From positions 1 through 59,569 of the forward strand of contig JAFSKK010000034.1 of assembly GCA_017448965.1 (NCBI GenBank): a stretch of 59,569 nucleotides of DNA. Reading direction: 5' to 3'. Shown piece after piece: positions 24,538 through 31,221 of this stretch (within the stretch, counting starts at the first letter, position 1; every line of letters begins with the position of its first letter). The translations under genes were made by a program, and so were the position numbers. The stretch comes from Bacteroidaceae bacterium. Lineage in GTDB: Bacteria; Bacteroidota; Bacteroidia; Bacteroidales; Bacteroidaceae. The notes beneath the pieces were generated by a model that was given only the letters and a program-made list of their open reading frames with translations, was not told the DNA's origin and searched no databases.

Positions 24538-25359
24538 CTATTCAAGTTCTAAAGGTTGATATACATGGCTCTTCTGTGGAATCATCATGTGGGAGTTCAT
24601 GCCCACATAGTAGAGGGTGCCATTGAGGTTGACTTCGGCCAACATATCCGCCTCTTTGGGCACATAGTAGTTCGGCTCTTTCGGGTAGCGAGGATTACCA
24701 AGTGTCTTTTGCTTGAACTTCATCAGTTTCTGGCGGCTCAGTTTCTGATAGTCAGGACGTTCTGTGTAGTCAATGCTTTTCACCTCGTTCTTCGTTTCGT
24801 AGAGCGTGAAGCAGTGGATTCCTTCAGCATCTTCGACCTTCACGATCAGCCCCGGCAGTCCGCGCAACTTCCAAGGACCAGCCGACGAGGGCACCTCCTC
24901 TGTGTACCAAACCTCCCACCGCTTGCCATACAAGTTGCCCATGGCACGATGGCAAAGCAGTCCGCTAATGGTCAACGTGTCGTCGCCGAGTGTCCAGTCC
25001 ACCTTCGCCAGCGGCTCATGCGTCTCATAGCGGTAGGGATAGATGGGTTCGACGGTCACAACCTCCGCCTTCTCCACATTGGTCAGCACGTTTTGGTGGT
25101 GCATGATGAATGCGTTTCTCATCTCTTCACTTGCCCGACCGTCCTTGTTGTAGGATAGTACGGTGGTGCAATACGTGGCACGGGTGCCCACCAGCAGAGC
25201 CAGCCGTATCGAGTCCGTGACGTTCTGTCCTTCTTCATCCTGCGTCCGAATGGAATAATTGTAGAAAGCCACAAACTGCGCGGTGTCAATTACTTCCGTT
25301 TGCCCCTGTGTTGCTATCGTCAGCACCAAGGCCATCATTGTCATTAAAACCTTTTTCAT
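24538..25359 (-). CDS. GLPGLI family protein (second in the cluster)
   Basis: 273 residues, the shortest of the five. Signal peptide MKKVLMTMMALVLTIATQGQ. Motif GPWKLRGLPGLIVKVEDAEG with the preceding WEVWYTEEVPSSAGPW block. Ends VYQPLELE. It starts 5 bp after its upstream neighbour. Function unknown. Confidence 0.88.
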   Translation of the reverse strand: MKKVLMTMMALVLTIATQGQTEVIDTAQFVAFYNYSIRTQDEEGQNVTDSIRLALLVGTRATYCTTVLSYNKDGRASEEMRNAFIMHHQNVLTNVEKAEVVTVEPIYPYRYETHEPLAKVDWTLGDDTLTISGLLCHRAMGNLYGKRWEVWYTEEVPSSAGPWKLRGLPGLIVKVEDAEGIHCFTLYETKNEVKSIDYTERPDYQKLSRQKLMKFKQKTLGNPRYPKEPNYYVPKEADMLAEVNLNGTLYYVGMNSHMMIPQKSHVYQPLELE

Positions 25360-25364
25360 TTGTC

Positions 25365-26267
25365 TTACTTCAGTTCCAACGGTTGATACACGTGCGCCTC
25401 ATTCATCTTCAATACGCCATTAACAATACAGAAAACCTCATCGCCAATCTGGCAGAAAATCTCATCAACACTCAGGGCATCATGGTTTGGCATATAATAT
25501 GTCGGTTGCTTAGGATAGAGCCTGTTGCCAAAGGTCTTGATACGGTTCCTGATGAGTTTCTCTTCTGGAATCTTCTTCGTGATGGCATTGTGCTCATAAT
25601 AGATGGGGGTAACGATGGGGTTGAGCTGCCCAAGTGTGAAACGGTGGATGCCGCCGTCGCTCACGGCATCGAGAATCAGCCCAGGCAATCCACAGAGTTT
25701 CCAAGGCCCAGCCGACGTGGGGATGTCTTCAGCGTAGCGCACCGTCCACGTCCGTCCGTGCAATTCGCCAGTAGCCGTTTTGCACAGATAGCCGCAGACG
25801 GTCATCGTGTCCTCGCAAAGTGTCCAACCGATGGACTTTCGTTCTTCACGTGTCTCGTAGATGGTGGGAATAATGGCATCGCGCACGGTCACTTGACCCT
25901 CGGGATAACCTGTCCACACCTCGGGCATAAAGCAGTACGATTCTCCTTTAAAATTGGGAAGCTCTTCGCCCGTCATATAGTCGTAGCCTTCCGTGTCCTC
26001 ACGAAACTTGCGATAGGGAAAGCAGCGCGTGCAATGTTGCCCCACTTGCACGCACAGCTTCATTCTGTCCGTCACCGCCTTGCCGTCCGCATCCTGCGTC
26101 TGACATTCATAGTCATACACAGCCACCAGGCTTGACACGTCAATGCTGTCCTGATGAATCTTGGCTGCAATCATTGCTGCCATCATAGCATCCAAGCCAT
26201 CATCTTGCGCCTGTGCCGCCCCTGCCAACACAAGCGAAAAGATCAGTAAAAGAATTTTCTTGTTCAT
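25365..26267 (-). CDS. GLPGLI family protein (first in the cluster)
   Basis: 300 residues and the most divergent copy. Signal peptide MNKKILLLIFSLVLAGAAQAQ followed by an extra ~20-residue spacer (DDGLDAMMAAMIAAKIHQDS). Motif GPWKLCGLPGLILDAVSDG. Ends VYQPLELK. As the promoter-proximal gene, with a TAACTTTG box 30 bp upstream, it should begin the transcript for the five GLPGLI genes and the two barrels. Function unknown. Confidence 0.88.
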   Translation of the reverse strand: MNKKILLLIFSLVLAGAAQAQDDGLDAMMAAMIAAKIHQDSIDVSSLVAVYDYECQTQDADGKAVTDRMKLCVQVGQHCTRCFPYRKFREDTEGYDYMTGEELPNFKGESYCFMPEVWTGYPEGQVTVRDAIIPTIYETREERKSIGWTLCEDTMTVCGYLCKTATGELHGRTWTVRYAEDIPTSAGPWKLCGLPGLILDAVSDGGIHRFTLGQLNPIVTPIYYEHNAITKKIPEEKLIRNRIKTFGNRLYPKQPTYYMPNHDALSVDEIFCQIGDEVFCIVNGVLKMNEAHVYQPLELK

Positions 26268-26296
26268 AGTTATTTAACATTTTAGATTTTATATCG

Positions 26297-26304
26297 CAAA
26301 GTTA
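26297..26304 (-). promoter_or_regulatory. -7 promoter box for the GLPGLI operon
   Basis: TAACTTTG followed by C on the minus strand, 30 bp before the start codon at 26267. Next to it on the upstream side is the inverted repeat ATCTAA-agtc-TTAGAT (26305-26320), and further upstream TTAGATATT occurs twice with 21-bp spacing (26378 and 26399), all candidate regulator sites. Confidence 0.7.
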
Positions 26305-26451
26305 ATCTAAAGTCTTAGATAGAACTAAACGGAACATCAAGAAAATGAACCTGCCGCGAAAAGTTTAACTTCTTTTGTTAGATATTCTGAAAGATTTATT
26401 AGATATTAAGTTTTGCCGGATGAGTGTTCTTACACCTGCTAAGTTTTGAAG

Positions 26452-26487
26452 ATGCTCCCCACTCGCATCCCTGCGGATGGGGAGCAT
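26452..26487. repeat. Hairpin in the gap between the STN barrel gene and the GLPGLI operon
   Basis: ATGCTCCCCA (26452-26461) pairs with TGGGGAGCAT (26478-26487), with an inner CGCA/TGCG stem. No T tract follows on the minus strand, so it is not a clear intrinsic terminator. It may mark an RNA end or be a dispersed palindrome. Confidence 0.6.
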
Positions 26488-26542
26488 GTGTACACATTTG
26501 TTTAACTGATCTAAAATTACCATCATTCTTGTTTCTTTCGCG

Positions 26543-29500
26543 TTAGTGACCTGCGGTCTTCTTCGGGTTCCTGTTGAAGTGATACACCATGTGCAGCATG
26601 ACGTAGTGTGGCAAGGAGCGGTACCAAGTGACGGTGCGGCCCTGGGCATTCACGGAATACTGGGTGGATGAAAGCTGGTGGAGGAGATCAAAGGCTTCGA
26701 TGCGGGCGATGAGCTTGCCCTTGAAGAAGGGCTGGCTGACGGATGCGTTCAGCACGAAGTCGTCGGTGTTCAATTCGCTGCTGCCATAGCCGCGACGGGA
26801 GTACATGTTGCCGTCAGCTGAGAGCGTGGTGTTCAGGCGTGGCAGGGTATAGCGGGCGGAGAGTCCGTATTGGAAGTCGGTGGCGTTGAGCGTTTCGAAG
26901 TCGTACATCTTTCCCTCGGAGTGCCGCCAGCGGATGTCGCCCGTGGCGCGGATGTTCAGCGTACCTTTATTATATTGTATGTAGGCCCCGTCGTGCAGGG
27001 TCAGAGTGTTGACCACGTTCTCCTCGCTCGCCGTCATACCCGTGAGCATGGCGTGGTCGATGGAGTGATGATAGCCTGCATCGGCATTGGTCTGCCACGA
27101 CCAGTAGCGGTTCTTGTCGATGGTGCGGCTGAAGTCGAACTTGGCATTCAGGCGGTATGCCCCGCTGACGTTCATGGGCTTGTAGGTATAGACGCCGCTT
27201 GCAGGGTCGTAGGTCGCCGACTGCGCCGTCTGCCGGTGGTAAAGGTCTGCCGAGGTGCCTACATGCCATTGCTGCTGGTTCTTTCCAGCCTTGTTCGAAT
27301 AGTCTATGCCGAAGTTGGAGGTGACGAAACTCTTCAGGTCGGGGTTGCCCAGCTTGACGACGAGCGGCTGGCTGTCGTCGCGATAGGTGATGCGGTCGGA
27401 AAGATTGGCAGCACTGCGCTTGTGGCTGGCATGTACCCGGAAATCATGCTTGCCGCTTTCCGAGGCATGTCTGAACGATGCCGAGGTATTCACAAACAGC
27501 GTGTTCTGTCGTGCCAGCGTATCGAGGCGACCGCGCTGATAGTCGAGCGACTCGTGGCGCATGGGGACACTGATGCCCACGCTCCAGCGCTGGTAGTTGA
27601 TGGTGAACGGACTGTTGGGACCCATCTTGTACTTCCCCTTGCCCGAGAACGAGATGCCGACGGTATTCTCCACCACGTTCGTCCGGCTGTCGTATGAGTT
27701 GATGAAGTCCGTAATGGCCGTCAGCGCGTCTATCTGAGAGGCCAGCAGCAACGTGTCGGGATGGTATAGATAATCGTGGGCATCGATGCGAAAGAAGTAC
27801 ACGCTTTCGCCCAAGCGCATGTCCACGCCCTTGAACAGCTGCATGCCGTAGCCCAACGATGCGATGCCCCAAGTCGTGCGGTTGCTGATGTCGTCCACGT
27901 TGTGCTGGGTGGTCTGCTGCGGGGTCATGTATTGCCGTGTGCTGTATCTCATGGCCGATTCCGATTCGTTCTCGTTGTGTTCCGCCTTGACATAGAAGTC
28001 GATATGCTTCTGGTTCTTGCCCACGTTGAACGCGCCCTGCGCCTCCACGTTTCCGCTCCATGCCTTTCCCTCGTTGAAGCCACGGTTGCGCTGCGAAGCC
28101 GTCAGGCTGTCAGTCCATTGGTCGAACATGGAACTGAACGAGCCGTGATTCTTGGAGTATCTGAAATCAGATTCCACAAGGAGCCAAAGGGGCTTGGTCA
28201 GCGTGAACGCATCGTGCGCATGCCATGTCCTGCTGCCCGTGCGGTTGCTGCTTTCGGTCAGCGACGTGGGCGTTAGCCCTTGCAGAAACTGTTCATAGCG
28301 GCTCCGGCTCTCGCTAATGTCTGTGGTCGAGGTGTACGAGGCCGTCAGGTTGTTCTTCACCCTGTCCTCTTTGGCATGATAGTCCATTTCTCCAGCAATG
28401 CTTCTGGTCGTGAGCAGGTTCTTGGGCATCGTGGCAGGTGTCCAGTGACCTGATTCTCCGATGTGGCGCGTCTCGTTCACATTGTTCACGTTGCCCAGCA
28501 GCGTGAAGCGGTAATGGTCGCTGAAGCCGAGCAGGAAGCCACGACCAAGCCATCTGTCCTCCGTGCCCACGGCTCCCTCCACATTGGCGATGTAGCCGCG
28601 CTGGTACTCCTGCTTCAGGTTCACGTCCATCACAAACTTCTTCGGATCCACGTCATAACCCAGCGCCCTGCTCTTGTCCGACTGCTTTTCATAGACCTTG
28701 ATGTTCTGCACGGTATAGTAAGGCAGATTCTCCAGCAGCACCTGCTTGTTTCCCCTCATGAACGACCGCGAACCGAGCAGCAACTCGTCCACCTTGCGGC
28801 CGTTGACGAAAATCTCGCCCGCCTCGTTCATCGTCACGCCCGGCATCTGGCGGATGAGGTCATCGAGCATGGAGCCTTCAGGCAGTTTGAACGCGGTGGC
28901 ATCGTAGATGAGCGTGTCGCCATGATAGAACATCTTGATTTTCGTGGCGGTCACCACCACTTCCTTCAACTGCACGGAGGCTACTTTCCGCATCAGCAGG
29001 GTGGGCACGTCCACAGGACTCTCGGCGGTGCTCACTCGTTGCCACACGTCGGCATAGCCCTCCAACTGCGCCCGCACCAGCAGGGTCTTGGCATCGGTCT
29101 GAATCGATACGGGGAAATAGGCATACTTGAGCGCATCGCCCTGAAGCACTGGCATCACCTCGACCGAGTCAATGAGCACGGTGCTGTCGGCACGGCAGAC
29201 GGTCACCCTGGCATCGAGCAGGGGCTTCTTCAGGAAAGCATCCTTCACGTCCATTCTCAACTCGATGGTCCGCACTTTGGGAATCCGCTTCTTCATCTGC
29301 ACACTGATGAGGCGGTCGGTTTGCTTCACCTTCACGGGTAGCCCTTTACAAACGCGGCGCACGGCATCGGGCACGGAGAGGTTCTTCACCTTGGCAGACG
29401 TGCGCAGGTGGGCAAGGCTGTCGGAGAGGATGTCAATGGTGTAGTCGGACTGCTCACGGCTGAGGGTTTGCAAGGCATCCAGCAGAGGCGTGTCGTGGAA

Positions 29501-29572
29501 GTCGTGGGAGACGGTTTGGGCGTGGAGGCTCACCGACACGATGAGCAGCAGCAATATCAGCGGTCTCCTCAT
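26543..29572 (-). CDS. Outer-membrane receptor with N-terminal STN signalling domain
   Basis: 1009 residues. Signal peptide (about 1-18). An STN (secretin/TonB N-terminal) domain follows at about 20-92 (HDFHDTPLLDALQTLSREQ, VPDAVRRVCKGLPVKV), then a linker, a plug-like segment (KEVVVTATKIKMFYHGDTLIYDATAF, GSMLDDLIRQMPGVTMNEAGEIFVNG, about 203-275) and a large barrel. STN domains of receptors such as FecA contact a periplasmic anti-sigma factor. Here the gene follows the ECF sigma and anti-sigma genes with a 4-bp ATGA overlap, so it probably provides the input to that sigma factor. The ligand is unknown. Confidence 0.87.
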   Translation of the reverse strand: MRRPLILLLLIVSVSLHAQTVSHDFHDTPLLDALQTLSREQSDYTIDILSDSLAHLRTSAKVKNLSVPDAVRRVCKGLPVKVKQTDRLISVQMKKRIPKVRTIELRMDVKDAFLKKPLLDARVTVCRADSTVLIDSVEVMPVLQGDALKYAYFPVSIQTDAKTLLVRAQLEGYADVWQRVSTAESPVDVPTLLMRKVASVQLKEVVVTATKIKMFYHGDTLIYDATAFKLPEGSMLDDLIRQMPGVTMNEAGEIFVNGRKVDELLLGSRSFMRGNKQVLLENLPYYTVQNIKVYEKQSDKSRALGYDVDPKKFVMDVNLKQEYQRGYIANVEGAVGTEDRWLGRGFLLGFSDHYRFTLLGNVNNVNETRHIGESGHWTPATMPKNLLTTRSIAGEMDYHAKEDRVKNNLTASYTSTTDISESRSRYEQFLQGLTPTSLTESSNRTGSRTWHAHDAFTLTKPLWLLVESDFRYSKNHGSFSSMFDQWTDSLTASQRNRGFNEGKAWSGNVEAQGAFNVGKNQKHIDFYVKAEHNENESESAMRYSTRQYMTPQQTTQHNVDDISNRTTWGIASLGYGMQLFKGVDMRLGESVYFFRIDAHDYLYHPDTLLLASQIDALTAITDFINSYDSRTNVVENTVGISFSGKGKYKMGPNSPFTINYQRWSVGISVPMRHESLDYQRGRLDTLARQNTLFVNTSASFRHASESGKHDFRVHASHKRSAANLSDRITYRDDSQPLVVKLGNPDLKSFVTSNFGIDYSNKAGKNQQQWHVGTSADLYHRQTAQSATYDPASGVYTYKPMNVSGAYRLNAKFDFSRTIDKNRYWSWQTNADAGYHHSIDHAMLTGMTASEENVVNTLTLHDGAYIQYNKGTLNIRATGDIRWRHSEGKMYDFETLNATDFQYGLSARYTLPRLNTTLSADGNMYSRRGYGSSELNTDDFVLNASVSQPFFKGKLIARIEAFDLLHQLSSTQYSVNAQGRTVTWYRSLPHYVMLHMVYHFNRNPKKTAGH

Positions 29573-30126
29573 GGCTGGTCCTCCTCTTCGTTAGTCTGTA
29601 TCACAAAGATGGTGTCGTTCTGCAAGAAGAGGCTCAGCCCATCAAAAGCGTTAAGGCGGTCAAGCAAGTCGGCAAGAGGCGCGTCGGGCTGCCACGTCAT
29701 GATGAGCGTCATGCGGCGCGGTGCCTCGTCGCGGAAGGTGACAGTCTTTTGGTAGTGGGCAGCAACCACGGTGAGGATGCTGTCAAGCGTCACGTTGTCG
29801 AAACAGACAGGAGAGGTTGGTTCTGTTGTGAGCGACTGCACCTCTGTCGAGCCGGGGGCTTGCCGCTTCATGCTGACAAGACGGATGGCGGCAAAGATGA
29901 TGCCTGCCATGAGCATGACTCCTGCAAACATGGCGGCTATCCTGAGCCATCGATGTGCGGATGTTTTGCCACTGCTGTGGGTGGCTTCAAAGCGTTGCCA
30001 CGCCGCCTGGGTGTCTGGCTCGCGGTCGAGGTCGGCCATCATGGCTTCTAACTGCCCGTCCGCATAGTTCTCCGGGTGTTCCTGCATGTCGAGGAACAAC
30101 CGCTTGGTGTCGTCTAAGTGCATCAT
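29569..30126 (-). CDS. Compact FecR-like anti-sigma factor with DUF4974 domain
   Basis: 185 residues. A short N-terminal cytoplasmic region (about 1-58) could bind sigma, followed by one membrane helix (about 60-82, IAAMFAGVMLMAGIIFAAIRLV). The periplasmic C-terminal domain (about 105-180, FDNVTLDSILTVVAAHYQKTVTFRDE, PLADLLDRLNAFDGLSLFLQNDTIFVI) matches DUF4974. The FecR beta-domain normally between helix and DUF4974 is missing; FecR-type proteins are usually ~300 residues or more. It overlaps the sigma gene upstream and the STN receptor gene downstream by 4 bp each, which implies coupled translation. Start could be either of two adjacent ATGs (30126 or 30123). Confidence 0.82.
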   Translation of the reverse strand: MMHLDDTKRLFLDMQEHPENYADGQLEAMMADLDREPDTQAAWQRFEATHSSGKTSAHRWLRIAAMFAGVMLMAGIIFAAIRLVSMKRQAPGSTEVQSLTTEPTSPVCFDNVTLDSILTVVAAHYQKTVTFRDEAPRRMTLIMTWQPDAPLADLLDRLNAFDGLSLFLQNDTIFVIQTNEEEDQP

Positions 30127-30611
30127 AACTTCTGTGGGTTAAATTGTTTTTTAATCGCCCGGATGGTGTGCGACAGATGTTTCCAGACAGCCACACGGCT
30201 GATGCCTTCGGCTGCAGCAATCTCTTCGTAACTGCACCCCTGGGTGAAGCGCAGGTGGAAGATGCGCTGTTCTTGCTCGGACAGATGACTCACCACAAAC
30301 TCCACGATGTCGGTCATGCGTTCGTCCTGTGTGTCGGCATCGCCCGACAGCACATCGGCTGTGTGGACCTCGCGGGCATCTCTTTTCACCTGTTCATGCC
30401 GCAACCGTTTCAGACACTGGTTGCGGACACTGGTCAGCAAGTAGCCCTCTTCCGTGCCTGGCAGCAGCACCGTCCGCCCACGGAGCAGGTGGGCAAAGAT
30501 GTCGCTGACCACATCTTCGCTCTCCTGCTCGTCGCAGAGGAGGGTGCGTGCCACCCTCAACATCTTGGCGTAGTGCTGCATGAACAGCCGCTGAATTTCC
30601 ATCTTTTCCAT
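30123..30611 (-). CDS. ECF-family RNA polymerase sigma factor
   Basis: 162 residues from ATG 30611; the frame extends 18 bp upstream only to a TTG. Region sigma-2 (about 5-70: HYAKMLRVARTLLCDEQESEDVVSDIFAHLLRG) and region sigma-4 (about 105-160: LSEQEQRIFHLRFTQGCSYEEIAAAEGISRVAVWKHLSHTIRAIKK) are both present, the minimal ECF layout. Followed with a 4-bp overlap by its likely anti-sigma factor and then by an STN receptor, the FecI-FecR-FecA order. Three 23-bp-period repeats lie 70-130 bp upstream. No clear TAnnTTTG box is seen, which would suit autoregulation (inference). Confidence 0.93.
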   Translation of the reverse strand: MEKMEIQRLFMQHYAKMLRVARTLLCDEQESEDVVSDIFAHLLRGRTVLLPGTEEGYLLTSVRNQCLKRLRHEQVKRDAREVHTADVLSGDADTQDERMTDIVEFVVSHLSEQEQRIFHLRFTQGCSYEEIAAAEGISRVAVWKHLSHTIRAIKKQFNPQKL

Positions 30612-30681
30612 CACGTTGTTTTCTTTCAATACCCTTCAGACAAGGAAAACGCTAACCTCTAAGGAAAAAAAGTGGGGAAAT

Positions 30682-30744
30682 CGTACCCCTCGGCTACACC
30701 ATACCGTACCCCTCGGCTACGATGTGCCGTACCCCTCGGCTACG
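30682..30744. repeat. Three 23-bp-period repeats of an imperfect palindrome
   Basis: CGTACCCCTCGGCTAC occurs identically at 30682, 30705 and 30728. With the following base the unit reads CGTAcCCctcGGcTACG, a 17-bp imperfect palindrome. The array lies between the start of the ECF sigma gene and the stop of the small lipoprotein gene. Confidence 0.9.
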
Positions 30745-31057
30745 GCATGGTGGATTCGAGAGGTATGGCAGATTGGGGAACAACCTTCAGCAGTTTCATC
30801 CGTGCCGAATGGGGAGCGTCGTCGGCATAGACCGTCAGATAGAACACTCCCGTCTCCGCACTGGGTGAGAGAGCCTGTATCCAACGGTCGAAGCATCTCT
30901 CTGTGCTGTCCACCACCAGCATCGTCGCACTATCCAAAACTGCCTGTTCAATGATGGTGGTCTCAAACCCATCGGACGAAGCCTTACCGGCACACGAAAT
31001 GACCGCACCCGAAACCAACACAGCCATGATTATCAACACGTTCTTTTTTGTTTCCAT
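30740..31057 (-). CDS. Small putative lipoprotein, unknown function
   Basis: 105 residues. The N-terminus METKKNVLIIMAVLVSGAVISCAGKASSD has a lipobox-like VISC with Cys22. The mature part is ~80 residues (VLDSATMLVVDSTERCFDRWIQAL, GVFYLTVYADDAPHSARMKLLKVVP). I do not recognise a family. It lies between the TlpA gene at 31222 and the ECF sigma gene on the same strand, and its stop sits on the last unit of the 23-bp repeat array. Confidence 0.65.
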   Translation of the reverse strand: METKKNVLIIMAVLVSGAVISCAGKASSDGFETTIIEQAVLDSATMLVVDSTERCFDRWIQALSPSAETGVFYLTVYADDAPHSARMKLLKVVPQSAIPLESTMP

Positions 31058-31096
31058 GCATCCTATTTAACGTCATTTCGACAAAAATTATCTACA

Positions 31097-31193
31097 TAAA
31101 ATTCATGATAATTCATGGGTCATTCATGGGAATTATATGTTAAAAAAAGAACACGAATTTCCATGAATTATCCATGAATTATTCATAAATTAT
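31097..31193. repeat. Inverted repeat whose arms are 10-11 bp tandem units
   Basis: The right arm contains three 11-bp units (31161-31171, 31172-31182, 31183-31193), the first two being CCATGAATTAT. The left arm has ATTCATG at 31101, 31111 and 31122. The two arms are mutually inverted with a ~20-nt A-rich loop. It lies between two minus-strand genes. Confidence 0.8.
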
Positions 31194-31221
31194 ATTTGTG
31201 TTCAATCTCATCGGATTCACG

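Noticed and set aside
26452-26487. Hairpin as intrinsic terminator of the STN receptor gene
   Set aside because: No T tract follows on the minus strand; kept only as a hairpin repeat.
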